Positions 1 through 8,981 are shown, counted from the stretch's first letter. The stretch is 64,000 bases of DNA from Pseudomonadota bacterium (GCA_023417315.1 JAEZFW010000025.1:1-64000); one strand, 5' to 3'. Program-made: numbers and translations. Notes: generated by a model not told the origin, from the sequence alone.

Positions 1-2
1 CC

Positions 3-20
3 GGGGCGCCTATGCGCCCC
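3..20 (-). terminator. Candidate terminator hairpin of icd, cut by window edge
   Basis: A perfect 7-bp GC stem (GGGGCGC, loop CTAT, GCGCCCC) lies about 30 bases past the icd stop codon on the minus strand. A T-tract would fall outside the window, so an intrinsic terminator is plausible but cannot be confirmed here. Confidence 0.4.
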
Positions 21-52
21 GATTCTTTACGACAACGAGCTAAAGCTGTGAC

Positions 53-1354
53 TCAGAAATTGCGGATGAGGGCGTCTGCAAACTCCGAGCACTTCACTTC
101 CTTCGCGCCTTCCATCAAGCGCGCGAAATCGTACGTGACGGTCTTCTGGCCGATCGTCTTGTCCATCGCCGAGATGATCGCATCGGCCGCTTCCGCCCAA
201 CCCATGTACCGCAGCATCATCTCGCCCGACAAGATCACGGAGCCCGGATTCACCTTATCTAGGTTGGCGTACTTCGGCGCCGTGCCATGCGTCGCTTCGA
301 ACACCGCGTGGCCCGTGACGTAGTTGATGTTGCCGCCCGGCGCGATGCCGATGCCACCGACCTGCGCAGCGAGCGCGTCCGACAAGTAATCGCCGTTGAG
401 ATTCATCGTCGCAATGACGTCGAACTCCTCAGGGCGCGTGAGCACTTGCTGGAGCGTGATATCGGCGATCGCATCCTTGACGATGAGCTTGCCGGCCTTC
501 TTCGCCGCGTCCTGTTCTTCGTTCGCTGCCTTCTCGCCTTTCTCGGCTTTGGTGCGCTCCCACTGATCCCATGTGTAGGTCTGAGCGCCGAACTCCTTCT
601 CCGCGAGCGCATACGCCCAATTGCGGAACGCGCCTTCCGTGAACTTCATGATGTTGCCCTTGTGCACGATCGTCATGCTCTTGCGCTTGTTTACGATCGC
701 GTACTGAAGCGCCGAGCGGAATAGACGCTCGGTGCCTTCCTGCGAGACCGGCTTGATGCCGATTCCCGAGCTGTTCGGAAAGCGGATCTTGCTGAACTGC
801 TTCGGGAACGCCTGGTGAAACAGCTCCAGGAATTTCTTGTTCTCCGGCGTGCCGGCCTCGAACTCGATGCCTGCGTAGATGTCTTCCGTGTTTTCGCGAA
901 AGATCACCATGTCAACTTTCTCGGGCGTCTTCACAGGGGAGGGGACACCCTTGAACCAACGCACAGGGCGCAGACAGACATACAGGTCCAACATCTGTCT
1001 GAGCGCGACGTTCAGCGAGCGAATGCCGCCGCCAATCGGCGTCGTGAGCGGTCCTTTGATCGAAACGAGATATTCCCGGCAGGCATCGACCGTTTCGTCC
1101 GGCAGCCACGTGTCGAAGAGGTCTTTCGATTTCTGACCCGCGTACACCTCCATCCACTGGATTTTGCGTTTGCCGCCATATGCCTTCGCGACGGCCGCAT
1201 CGAGCACGCGCACGGACGCACGCCAAATATCCGGACCGGTGCCGTCGCCTTCGATGAACGGAACGATCGGCTGATCGGGCACGCTGAGCTTGCCGTCTTG
1301 AATCGTGATCTTCTGCCCTTGCGGGGGCACGTTGAGCTTGACCGCTGTCGGCAT
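53..1354 (-). CDS. icd: NADP-dependent isocitrate dehydrogenase
   Basis: Converts isocitrate to 2-oxoglutarate and CO2 in the TCA cycle, producing NADPH in the cytoplasm. The 433-residue product shows the family landmarks: IEGDGTGPDI near residue 34, GGGIRSLNVALRQ with Ser113 (the same position as the phosphorylatable serine of the E. coli enzyme), RENTEDIYAGIEFE near 153, and HGTAPKYA, whose Lys-Tyr pair marks NADP rather than NAD specificity. The ATG at 1354 is chosen because a GAGG lies about 8 bases upstream and the residues before it look like non-coding extension. It is monocistronic, with a hairpin downstream and a repeat array upstream. No AceK kinase is visible in the window. Confidence 0.97.
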   Translation of the reverse strand: MPTAVKLNVPPQGQKITIQDGKLSVPDQPIVPFIEGDGTGPDIWRASVRVLDAAVAKAYGGKRKIQWMEVYAGQKSKDLFDTWLPDETVDACREYLVSIKGPLTTPIGGGIRSLNVALRQMLDLYVCLRPVRWFKGVPSPVKTPEKVDMVIFRENTEDIYAGIEFEAGTPENKKFLELFHQAFPKQFSKIRFPNSSGIGIKPVSQEGTERLFRSALQYAIVNKRKSMTIVHKGNIMKFTEGAFRNWAYALAEKEFGAQTYTWDQWERTKAEKGEKAANEEQDAAKKAGKLIVKDAIADITLQQVLTRPEEFDVIATMNLNGDYLSDALAAQVGGIGIAPGGNINYVTGHAVFEATHGTAPKYANLDKVNPGSVILSGEMMLRYMGWAEAADAIISAMDKTIGQKTVTYDFARLMEGAKEVKCSEFADALIRNF

Positions 1355-1421
1355 CGACGAAACCTCGTGATCGCGGGGGAATTTTGGGGGGCGAATGCTA
1401 GCACACGCGCAAGCTGTCGCC

Positions 1422-1584
1422 TGCCGGCCAACTGGCAAACTGGCCATCGGCAATTGGCTTGCGTTTCATCTCTGGTGAAGGCTGAGCACGCTTCTGACGA
1501 AGGAGGATATGCTGGGCTTACGAGTTTGCAGAATGGGGGCTCGTGCCTTGCCGATTCTGGCCGTGCGCCAGTGGCCAGTTGGCC
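1422..1584. repeat. Inverted array of tandem CCAACTGG-type octamers (family 2)
   Basis: The gap between icd and the histidine kinase holds a left arm (1422-1459) with CCAACTGG, CAAACTGG and degenerate copies. A right arm (1555-1584) starts with TTCTGG and carries CCAGTGG and CCAGTTGG in inverted orientation. About 95 unrelated bases separate the arms. A second copy of the same family lies at 47717-47834. Confidence 0.7.
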
Positions 1585-1595
1585 GAAGGCTTGCG

Positions 1596-2894
1596 TCAAA
1601 ACGCTACTGTCGCCTTTACTCCTGTCGGCGTGTTCTCCAGTCGTATCGTCCACCCGTAGCGCTCACAGATTCGTCGGACGAGGTAGAGGCCCATTCCGTG
1701 GCCAGCGGGATGCGTCGTGAAGCGTGACGGCGTGTTGGACAGATCGCTCGTCGGGAGTGCACCGAAATTGCTCACGATGAGCTCGCGCCCGCGACTCTGG
1801 CAACGGACTTCCTTGCCGGTACCGTGTTGAATCGCGTTGCGCACGAGATTACTGATCGTCATTGCGACCATGCTTTCCGGTGCCGCAACGTCCAGGCCCT
1901 CTGCACGCTGGAGATCCAGCACGATGCGACGGTCGCCCGCGACGCTGCGTTGATCTTCGACGACGCGCGCCAGCACGCTGTGCACGTCGCAATGCGCATC
2001 GCCAGAGGTGCCTGCATGTTGCTCGCGCGACAATGCGAGCAGCGCATCCGTGAACTCCGTCATGTCTCTGACGGCACGTTGAATGCGCGCGAGCGCTTTT
2101 ACCGCTGCCGGCCGATCTTGTGCCTGCGCTTCGAGCAGCTCGACCGCACCCCGCATGACCGCAAGCGGCGTGCGCAGCTCATGGCTTGCCGTGGCAGTAA
2201 ACGATTGCTCGCGCTCGACGAAGCCATCGAGCCGCTCCATGAAGGCATCGACCGATCGGGCGATCGGCTCGAGCTCATTGCCGGCGAACTGCGCGCCGAT
2301 GCGAACGTGACGCTCGCCTGGATCGATCTGAGTGAGTCGATCCGCAAGTGCCGTCACCGGTTCGACCAGCCGACGGGATATTGCAGCCGCGGCAAGACCC
2401 GCGAGAAGCACGATTGCCGTGACGCCGAGCACCAGCACGAGGATCGCGACCAGTTCCTGACGTGCGTGCGTCGTGACGTCGTATGTGATGTACAGGCGGC
2501 CGAAATCCCCGTCGCGTACGAGCACATCGAGCAGCCGGCCCTGTGAGCGCACGCGATGCATCGCGCCAGGTTTCAACATCGCGATGTGTCTGGGCAGCTC
2601 AGCAAGATCGCTCGATCGATAGATGCTCAAGCGAGCCGAACGCAGCGGCTCTGCGCCGCGATCGATGCGCATGCGCTGCTCGTAGTGCGTCAATTCTTCG
2701 GAAAGCAGGTCGAACGTGATATTGCGCTTCAAACGCTCGTCAGCCAGATACGCCCACGCGCTCAGCACAGTGCCTGCGATCGCGACGAGCGCGATCATCG
2801 TGCCCGCGATGCGAGCGCGCAGGCTCAAGCGTGCGTAACGCGCCGCCAGCCGCTCAGCGAGTGGGATCCGCCGCAAGTCGATAGCCCGTGCCAT
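1596..2894 (-). CDS. Sensor histidine kinase of a two-component system
   Basis: Membrane sensor kinase of 432 residues that should autophosphorylate and pass phosphate to the regulator encoded just upstream. Two membrane segments (about 31-50 and 148-172) flank a short periplasmic region. They are followed by a HAMP linker, the H-box ASHELRTPL with His238, an N-box near Asn353 (NLVRNAIQHG) and the G2 box GHGMGLYL. The G1 box reads SNFGALP, so the usual Asp is replaced by Asn, as in a known subset of these kinases. The ATG at 2894 overlaps the regulator stop by 41 bases, so the two genes are probably one transcript. The signal is unknown. Confidence 0.9.
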   Translation of the reverse strand: MARAIDLRRIPLAERLAARYARLSLRARIAGTMIALVAIAGTVLSAWAYLADERLKRNITFDLLSEELTHYEQRMRIDRGAEPLRSARLSIYRSSDLAELPRHIAMLKPGAMHRVRSQGRLLDVLVRDGDFGRLYITYDVTTHARQELVAILVLVLGVTAIVLLAGLAAAAISRRLVEPVTALADRLTQIDPGERHVRIGAQFAGNELEPIARSVDAFMERLDGFVEREQSFTATASHELRTPLAVMRGAVELLEAQAQDRPAAVKALARIQRAVRDMTEFTDALLALSREQHAGTSGDAHCDVHSVLARVVEDQRSVAGDRRIVLDLQRAEGLDVAAPESMVAMTISNLVRNAIQHGTGKEVRCQSRGRELIVSNFGALPTSDLSNTPSRFTTHPAGHGMGLYLVRRICERYGWTIRLENTPTGVKATVAF

Positions 2895-3537
2895 GGATCG
2901 TGTGGAGCAGCTTGACTGAGAAATTCTTGTCGATCGCCGAGCGCAGTGCGTGCATGTGGGCACGCAAGAAATCACCCTGAGGGGGTTGATCTCCCCACAA
3001 TTCGCGCTCCAGCTCGGCGCGCGTCACGACGCGTGGCGAGCTCTGCATCAGCAACATGAGAATGCGTCGTGTTGTCGGATTCAGCTTTACCGCCTCGCCG
3101 CCGCGGGTCGCCTCTAGCGTATCCAGATCGAAGCTCAAATCGGAGACCGTCAATACGCGCGGTGCCTGGGGCACGCTCGCGCGGCGTAGGAGTGCTTTCA
3201 GGCGCACATCGAGCTCCGCAAGCGAGAACGGCTTCACCAAGTAATCGTCCGCGCCCGCTTCGAATCCCTCGATCTTGTCTTCCAACAGATCTTTTGCGGT
3301 AAGCATCAGAACCGGTACGCGAGTTCGCCCAGCCTGGCGCAACTGTCGACAAAGCGAAAGGCCATCCAGGCCAGGCAACATGAGGTCGAGCACGATCGCA
3401 TCGTACGATTCGTCCAAGGCTCTACGCAGGCCATCCGAGCCGTCGAGCTCGTGATGCACAGTGGCGCCACGAGCTTCGTAGAACTCGGAGATGTTCGCGG
3501 CGATATCGCGATGATCTTCGATCAAGAGCAGGCGCAT
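2854..3537 (-). CDS. OmpR-family response regulator
   Basis: DNA-binding regulator of 227 residues, partner of the adjacent kinase. The receiver domain has the acidic pocket (IEDH), the phospho-acceptor Asp51 (VLDLMLP) and Lys102 (LVKPF). The C-terminal half is a winged helix of the OmpR/PhoB type ending in HGTGYRLA. It is divergent from a PAP2 phosphatase gene, with 122 bases between them, and PmrA/QseB-like regulators often control such envelope enzymes. Control of the phosphatase is therefore a reasonable inference but is not shown by any recognised operator. Confidence 0.93.
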   Translation of the reverse strand: MRLLLIEDHRDIAANISEFYEARGATVHHELDGSDGLRRALDESYDAIVLDLMLPGLDGLSLCRQLRQAGRTRVPVLMLTAKDLLEDKIEGFEAGADDYLVKPFSLAELDVRLKALLRRASVPQAPRVLTVSDLSFDLDTLEATRGGEAVKLNPTTRRILMLLMQSSPRVVTRAELERELWGDQPPQGDFLRAHMHALRSAIDKNFSVKLLHTIHGTGYRLAADPTR

Positions 3538-3659
3538 GGTGCTAGGGATGGAGACTCCAAGGGCGTTGGACCGCGAGCATCACGAAAGTGTCACACGTCT
3601 GCAATGTCCGCGCAGTATCGGGTGCGCAGACTCCCTGGCGTGGTGAGAGTGGAACGCCT

Positions 3660-4205
3660 ATGAGCATGCACACCGCCGAGTGGTTCCGGAGTGTCGACGC
3701 ATGGGAGCATCGCTGGTGCGTTCTATGTAATCGCGCTTGTCAATTGCTGCTCGTCCGAAGGTTCTTCGCAGCGATCAGCCGATTGGGCGATGGTATCGCG
3801 TGGTACGCGCTCATGCTCGTTCTTCCGCTCGCGTACGGGGTGCAGGGTGCCACGGCGTCCGTTCGCATGGCAGTGGTCGCTCTCTCAGGTCTCGCGTTGT
3901 ACAAGTATCTGAAGAGCAGACTGATACGTGAGCGACCCTATGTCGCTCATCTCGGTATCGTGCAAGGTACGCCCGCGCTGGATCGCTACAGCTTTCCGTC
4001 AGGTCATACGCTTCACGCCGTAAGCTTCACGAGTATCGCTGTGTACGAGTTCCCTGGGCTGAGCACCGTACTCGTCCCGTTCGCGATGCTGATTGGGCTT
4101 TCTCGCGTGGTGCTGGGATTGCATTATCCGACGGACGTCATAGCGGGGGCGCTCTTAGGCGCGCTGCTGGCAGTAGGAGGCTATGCTCTACTGCCTTTCG
4201 GGTGA
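3660..4205 (+). CDS. PAP2-family membrane phosphatase
   Basis: Integral membrane phosphatase of 181 residues. The three motifs of the type-2 phosphatidic acid phosphatase superfamily are all present in order: KSRLIRERP, PSGHTLH and SRVVLGLHYPTDV, which contains the catalytic His and Asp. Substrates in the family include undecaprenyl pyrophosphate, phosphatidylglycerophosphate and lipid A phosphates, and the sequence does not decide between them. The ATG at 3660 is preferred over an upstream one because a GAGAGTGGA stretch lies before it. It is divergent from the OmpR-type regulator gene. Confidence 0.88.
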   Translation: MSMHTAEWFRSVDAWEHRWCVLCNRACQLLLVRRFFAAISRLGDGIAWYALMLVLPLAYGVQGATASVRMAVVALSGLALYKYLKSRLIRERPYVAHLGIVQGTPALDRYSFPSGHTLHAVSFTSIAVYEFPGLSTVLVPFAMLIGLSRVVLGLHYPTDVIAGALLGALLAVGGYALLPFG

Positions 4206-4254
4206 TGGCGCGTGGGTACGCCGATCAGACGTGCTCTGCGGTAAGCTCTTCCTG

Positions 4255-4776
4255 GTGAAGACGGCGCCCATCCTTGAAACCTCTCGACTTCAATTCTTCG
4301 AGTTCACCGAAGGCGATGCACCTTTCGTCCTCGAGTTGCTGAACGAGCCTGCCTTCATCAGGGATATCGGCGATAAGGGCGTGCGCACGCTCGAGGACGC
4401 GCGCACCTACCTTCAGGCAGGTCCACTCGCCAGCTACCAAAAACATGGGTTCGGACTGTATAGAGTGACCTCAAAGCTCACGGGTGAGGCGATCGGTATG
4501 TGCGGGCTGCTCAAGCGCGAAGTTCTCGAGCACCCGGATTTGGGTTACGCGCTGCTCGAGCGATACTGGTTTCAGGGATATGCAATCGAGGCCGCGCAGG
4601 CGGTGATGCGTCATGCACACGAGCGGTTGCGTTTGCATGAGGTTCTCGCGATCACGGCACTCGAGAATCCCGCCTCTGTGAGGGTGCTGGAGAAGTTGGG
4701 ATTCACTTTTCGGGGCGTGATTCCGCTCGCAGGCTTCGATGCACCCAGTCGACTCTTCGCGTGGCACGCGACGTAA
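4255..4776 (+). CDS. GNAT acetyltransferase, RimJ/RimL-like
   Basis: Acetyl-CoA-dependent N-acyltransferase of 173 residues, resembling the Acetyltransf_3 group that modifies ribosomal proteins or small amines. It shows the N-terminal TSRL strand, the central GYALLERYWFQGYAIEA acetyl-CoA loop, and the C-terminal NPASVRVLEKLGF motif. A GTG start at 4255 is proposed because homology begins just after it. An ATG at 4183 would overlap the preceding phosphatase gene by 23 bases. The substrate cannot be deduced. Confidence 0.82.
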   Translation: MKTAPILETSRLQFFEFTEGDAPFVLELLNEPAFIRDIGDKGVRTLEDARTYLQAGPLASYQKHGFGLYRVTSKLTGEAIGMCGLLKREVLEHPDLGYALLERYWFQGYAIEAAQAVMRHAHERLRLHEVLAITALENPASVRVLEKLGFTFRGVIPLAGFDAPSRLFAWHAT

Positions 4777-4840
4777 ATCGCAAGCCTGGGTCGATTCTCC
4801 AGATCAACCCATCCAGTCAGCGATCACATCACCTACCACG

Positions 4841-5107
4841 TCAGCTGTCTGGGGAGACCTCGATCAGATCTTCATCGAAGAGCGCCGCTAGGGCGCTACG
4901 AATTCCTTCGTCCGAATCACTTCCGAGCGACCGACACAAAGAGTCCACCGTCTGCGGAGTCTTGAGCAGTTCCCAGATCTGTGAGGCGTCGTCATCCTCG
5001 AGCGAAGCCCCTCGGCTGAGAGATGCAAGCACGGCTGGTTCCTTTGCCGGGTCGCGCAATCCTTTCGAGCTGCGGACATAGGAAGCGCTGGGAAGAATCT
5101 CGGCCAT
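4841..5107 (-). CDS. Small PqqD-like (RiPP recognition element-like) protein
   Basis: Protein of 88 residues with the pattern of the PqqD/RRE fold. A short beta-rich N-terminus is followed by a helix ending in ASQIWELL, a Thr-Val-Asp-Ser turn, and a helix ending ALFDEDLIEV. PqqD-like domains bind leader peptides of ribosomally made, modified peptides and deliver them to tailoring enzymes. No radical-SAM, cyclase, protease or precursor gene is seen beside it, so it is an orphan. The ATG is supported by CGGAG 8 bases upstream. The fold assignment is by eye and moderate. Confidence 0.55.
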   Translation of the reverse strand: MAEILPSASYVRSSKGLRDPAKEPAVLASLSRGASLEDDDASQIWELLKTPQTVDSLCRSLGSDSDEGIRSALAALFDEDLIEVSPDS

Positions 5108-5306
5108 AGTGCGGCTCCGTATCGTGGTCGTTCATCTGCTGCAACTGTCGCAGACGAACGGAGGTTCCGTTCCGCCGCACACATGGCCGGTGTTGCATAC
5201 AACTCATCGACATCCTCATTAGAGCGACCAGCGCACTGCCCGGAGCTGGCGGCATACGGTGCAAATACGACAAACTTGGACCATTGCCTTTGTAGCTGGA
5301 GTCAGC

Positions 5307-7061
5307 ATGTCGCGCGTGATCATTGCGTTGCTAGCGGTCGTACTCGCACCCGCCGTTTCTGCCGCCGAAGCCGATTGGATCGCGGAGAGCAATCGGCACG
5401 CGAGCGTGCTCTTGGAAGTGGTTGCTCGCTATGCACCCGAAACGGCCGCTTCTTTAGGGGTGGAGGGACACGATGCCGATATCTTCGATCTGAAGCCGAG
5501 TGTGGTCGAGCGTCAGGATGCTGACTTTGCAGCAGCGATCGCAGAGCTCGAGAAGCGCCGCGGCTCTGCGAACGATCCGCGTGTACAGCAGGATTTGGAC
5601 ATCCTGCTCCAAGCTGCGCGCGATCAGAGAGAAACCCTCGCCCTGACGCGCAAGCACATGCTGCCATTCTTCGATCTTCCGCAATCGATTTACCGAGGCT
5701 TTCAAAACTTGCTCGATGCGCGCGTTGCGAAGGAGCGCCAACGCGCCGCTTTGACCCGCCTCAAACGATATATCGGAGCCGAGAAAGGCTATGAACCGAT
5801 TACGAAGCTCGCGCGCGAACGCTACGACGAAGCCGCTCGGGATGAAGCTCTGCTAGGCCCGTGGGTCGTGGAGGCGCAGCAATACCTGGATAACCAAACG
5901 CGCTATCTCGAGGGGATCGAGACCTTGCTCAAGGAGAGCGGTCTCAAAGGCTGGCAAAAGGACTTCAAGGCGCTGCGCACGCAGTTCGATGAGTATTCTC
6001 AGTGGGTGCGCGCCACTGTGTTGCCGCGCGCGAGAAAGACGAGCCGTTTGCCGCCGGAGCTATATGCCGACAATCTCAAGAACTTCGGCGTGGAGATGGA
6101 TCCGCACGAGCTCATGCACCGCGCGCAGGCGAGCTACATTCAGTCTCGCGACGAGCTCGAAGCGATCGCATCGCAGCTCGCGACGCAGCGGAAGTGGAGC
6201 AGCTCTGATTACCGAGACGTCATTCGCGAGCTCAAGAAGGAGTCCATCAAGGAGGAGAATCTGCTCGCGTTGTACACGAGTCGACTCGCCGAGATCGAAG
6301 AGATCGTGCGACGCGAGCGCATCGTCACGCTGCCTGAGCGCGCTGCTGTGATTCGTCTCGCAACTGAAGCGGAGTCCGCCGCGATCGCGGCGCCGCATAT
6401 CGATCCGCCTCGACTGATCGGCAACACGGGTGAGCCCGCTGAGTTCGTACTGCCCACGGCGAACCCGAACGCCGCGCCGGGCACGGTCATGGATGATTTC
6501 AACTACGACTCGATCGCTTGGACGCTGACGGCGCACGAAGCTCGACCGGGGCATGAGCTGCAGTTTGCGCGAATGATGGAGCGTGGTGTGTCGACCGCGA
6601 GAGTCGTGTTCGCGTTCAACAGCGCGAACATCGAAGGCTGGGCCTTGTACGCTGAAGCAGTGATGAAGAAGTACCTGCCGCTCGAAGGCCAGATCGGCTC
6701 ATTGCAGATGCGCATGATGCGCGAGGCCCGCGCGTTCTTGGACCCGATGGTGAATCTCGGAATGATCGAGCCGCAAGCCGCGAAGCGTTTCTTGATGGAA
6801 GAAGTGATGCTCTCCGAACCGATGGCGAAACAGGAGGTCGACCGTTACACCTTCAATGCGCCGGGACAGGCCACCGCGTATTTCTACGGCTATTCGCGCC
6901 TGAACGCCCTGCGCACGCAAGCGGAGCTCGCCAAGCCCGACGGGTTCGATGCGCTCGCCTACCACGACTTCATCGTCGGCCAAGGCTTGTTGCCGTTCGA
7001 TTTATTGGAGAAGGCGGTGAAGGAGGAGTTCTTGGGTCAGCGCGCCGCCACCGCGGAGTGA
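5307..7061 (+). CDS. Secreted DUF885-family protein, probable metallopeptidase
   Basis: Exported protein of 584 residues. Starting at ATG 5307 (GGAG 5 bases upstream) gives a clean signal peptide ending near VSAAEA, whereas the upstream start would add 16 residues ahead of it. DUF885 proteins are predicted zinc hydrolases. The HEARPGHELQ segment supplies the HExxxGH-like ligands and NIEGWALYAE a possible third glutamate. The C-terminal QATAYFYGY and LPFDLLEKAV stretches are also typical of the family. No experimentally known substrate can be assigned from sequence. Confidence 0.85.
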   Translation: MSRVIIALLAVVLAPAVSAAEADWIAESNRHASVLLEVVARYAPETAASLGVEGHDADIFDLKPSVVERQDADFAAAIAELEKRRGSANDPRVQQDLDILLQAARDQRETLALTRKHMLPFFDLPQSIYRGFQNLLDARVAKERQRAALTRLKRYIGAEKGYEPITKLARERYDEAARDEALLGPWVVEAQQYLDNQTRYLEGIETLLKESGLKGWQKDFKALRTQFDEYSQWVRATVLPRARKTSRLPPELYADNLKNFGVEMDPHELMHRAQASYIQSRDELEAIASQLATQRKWSSSDYRDVIRELKKESIKEENLLALYTSRLAEIEEIVRRERIVTLPERAAVIRLATEAESAAIAAPHIDPPRLIGNTGEPAEFVLPTANPNAAPGTVMDDFNYDSIAWTLTAHEARPGHELQFARMMERGVSTARVVFAFNSANIEGWALYAEAVMKKYLPLEGQIGSLQMRMMREARAFLDPMVNLGMIEPQAAKRFLMEEVMLSEPMAKQEVDRYTFNAPGQATAYFYGYSRLNALRTQAELAKPDGFDALAYHDFIVGQGLLPFDLLEKAVKEEFLGQRAATAE

Positions 7062-7065
7062 TGGA

Positions 7066-7145
7066 GTGACGAGGTGACGAAGTCAGAATCGAGCCGGTCT
7101 GTTTTTCTGGCGTCCTCACTCCGTCACTTCGTCACTTCGTCACTT
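7066..7145. repeat. Inverted GTGACGRR octamer array, copy A
   Basis: The left arm is GTGACGAG, GTGACGAA, GTCAGAAT. The right arm carries four inverted units ending CGTCACTT. The array fills the space between two convergent genes and could fold into a long hairpin, so it may act as a bidirectional terminator. Confidence 0.8.
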
Positions 7146-7152
7146 GGCACGC

Positions 7153-7806
7153 TCAGAAGCGCGCCTCCAGCCCGAACCCCATGAAGTTCACACCGCCGCG
7201 ACTCTCGGCGAAGAGGCCAAAGACCGACGAGCGGTGGAATACGATGAACCCCAGATTCAATTCTTCGATGCTGCCGTGGATCAGATTTTCGATCGGAGCG
7301 AACTGATGCAGCGGTAGGTCCACTGTCCACTCGAGATAGTTGAGGAGCTTCTCCGACTCCGCGCCGCCTTTCTTTGCGAAGTCGCGCTGCTCGCTGAGCG
7401 GAATGCGCGTGACGTAGCTCAACCCCTCGCCAAGGCCGAGCCGCACGTACTTCTGTGTCCAAGGCAGGCGCCAATCGTAGTGCGCTTTGATGAATGCAGT
7501 GACGCCGTAGGCGTCATCTTGATGGCCGCGCTCGTTGAAGTACTGAAGGCCCACATTGGCGGTCATGGGGAGAGGCAGGCCGAAGAGCGTGTCGCTGAAC
7601 TTCCGACCCCAGTTCGCGGCGATCAGGTAGTTCGATTCTTTGGAACCGTCGAAGTCGCCGGCGAAACCGGTCACGAGATCGGTCTCGGACGATTTGGCCC
7701 AATAAACGCGTACGACGTCGAGACCGGCAGCGGTGTCCTGCGCCTGAGCGCACGTCGTATGGGTCATCCCGATGCATAGCAGCAGCGCGACGATGGATCG
7801 ATGCAT
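7153..7806 (-). CDS. Outer-membrane beta-barrel protein, possibly PagL-like
   Basis: Exported protein of 217 residues with a signal peptide (about 1-22) and alternating aromatic strands ending in GLEARF, a barrel-type C-terminal Phe. Near the end, FHRSSVFGLFAES resembles the His-x-Ser arrangement of the lipid A 3-O-deacylase PagL. The following Glu is at +10, not the +14 known for PagL, so that name is only a possibility. The ATG at 7806 is chosen over a GTG 9 bases earlier because GGAG lies 8 bases before it. It is convergent with the DUF885 gene. Confidence 0.6.
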   Translation of the reverse strand: MHRSIVALLLCIGMTHTTCAQAQDTAAGLDVVRVYWAKSSETDLVTGFAGDFDGSKESNYLIAANWGRKFSDTLFGLPLPMTANVGLQYFNERGHQDDAYGVTAFIKAHYDWRLPWTQKYVRLGLGEGLSYVTRIPLSEQRDFAKKGGAESEKLLNYLEWTVDLPLHQFAPIENLIHGSIEELNLGFIVFHRSSVFGLFAESRGGVNFMGFGLEARF

Positions 7807-8084
7807 CAAGCTCACTCCAGAGCGCAGGGCGCCCCACTTCTGAAGAAAAACGCCGGGGAGGATATCCGGGGTTTCTAGCGGGCTCGATACGGCAGATGCT
7901 GAAGCGAGCCAGAATGCCCGCCTTCCGACACGGAAGTTCGACTCAGCGCACGCAGATCGCCCAGGTGCGGTGCATCAAATCCCGCTGTCAGCCCCTGACT
8001 CCTGTGACAGTGAAGAATTTACACCGCGGATGGGGCGCGAGTACACGCGCGCTCGACCAGCCGAGCACGGAACGTATGCGAGCT

Positions 8085-8111
8085 GAGCGAGCCCCCGAGA
8101 GGGGCTCGCTC
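8085..8111. terminator. Strong hairpin downstream of the beta-propeller gene
   Basis: Perfect 11-bp stem (GAGCGAGCCCC with GGGGCTCGCTC, loop CGAGA) located 36 bases past the minus-strand stop at 8148. No T-tract follows on either strand, so termination would need Rho or the hairpin may only stabilise the transcript end. The rest of the 7807-8147 gap shows no gene or recognised RNA. Confidence 0.4.
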
Positions 8112-8147
8112 TCAAGTCTTCAGAATGCTTCGAAACTGGGCGATCGG

Positions 8148-8981
8148 TCAGTTTTTGGTGAGCTGATATGCAACGACGCTGTTCTTGAAGAACGTCGGCA
8201 CATAAACGATGCGCTTGCGAGGATCGTAGCCGATATCCGCGGCGTTGATCTTTTCGGCGCGCGTGTCGAGTAGCAACTCATTGGTGCCATCGGCCTTCAC
8301 GAAGTGCATCGTCCCTTGCCAGGTCGAGATGAGGAACTCGTTCTCGCTCACAGGCTCGATGCCATCGAGCACGCCTTCGATCCCGCCGGTGATCCGCTTG
8401 AGCGAGCGATCTTTGCCGACTCGATAAGCGCTATCGCCATCGAGCACGTGAAGCGCGCCGCGGTGATGCAGCAAGCCATTGGGCCCTTTCAGGTTCTCGA
8501 GAAGCACGCTCGGTTTGCCATCGCTGATCGAATACACCTTCTTACCCTGAGAATCCGACACATAGATGGTGCCTTTCGGATCGGCGGCCACGTCGTTGAG
8601 TCCCATGGCGCCAGGTACGGAGATCCGCTTTGCAATCGAGCCTTTGTCTACGTCGATCACGATGACTTCTTTCATGTCGCCGACGTAGAGCAGATTGCCG
8701 ACGAGCGCCATCCCTTTCGGGGCGCTGAGACCTTTCACCCACTCGGCCGCGATGACCTTCCCATCCAAGCCGAGCTTGCCGATCGACCCCTTCTTGTCAT
8801 CGCCCCAGGGTTCGCCGTCGATGTTCGAGACGTACAGCACGCCTCGTTTCTCGTCCAGGTACACCGACTCCGGAACCTTCAGCGTCGCTTCCGATTCCCA
8901 TTTTTTCACGAGCTCCTGCGACTGCGCGTGCGCCCCCGAGACGACCATCGCAGCCAACAATGCGGCAACGCTTTTTTTCAT
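8148..8981 (-). CDS. Secreted SMP-30/NHL-type beta-propeller protein
   Basis: Periplasmic protein of 277 residues with a signal peptide (MKKSVAALLAAMVVSGAHA). Blade-like repeats follow: VLYVSNIDG, NLLYVGDM, TIYVSDSQG, ALHVLDGDS and RIVYVPTFF. This repeat pattern is that of six-bladed SMP-30/gluconolactonase or YncE-like propellers. An enzymatic role such as lactonase would need conserved metal ligands, which I cannot place with confidence. The start has AGAGGG 4 bases upstream. It stands alone between two gaps of about 340 bases. Confidence 0.75.
   Translation of the reverse strand: MKKSVAALLAAMVVSGAHAQSQELVKKWESEATLKVPESVYLDEKRGVLYVSNIDGEPWGDDKKGSIGKLGLDGKVIAAEWVKGLSAPKGMALVGNLLYVGDMKEVIVIDVDKGSIAKRISVPGAMGLNDVAADPKGTIYVSDSQGKKVYSISDGKPSVLLENLKGPNGLLHHRGALHVLDGDSAYRVGKDRSLKRITGGIEGVLDGIEPVSENEFLISTWQGTMHFVKADGTNELLLDTRAEKINAADIGYDPRKRIVYVPTFFKNSVVAYQLTKN

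Noticed and set aside
7066..7145. Tandem short repeats considered as a CRISPR array
   Set aside because: Units are 7-8 bases without regular unique spacers, and no cas genes are present.
7807..8147. Gap examined for a riboswitch or small RNA
   Set aside because: Only one GC hairpin without T-tract; no recognised aptamer core or promoter pair could be supported.
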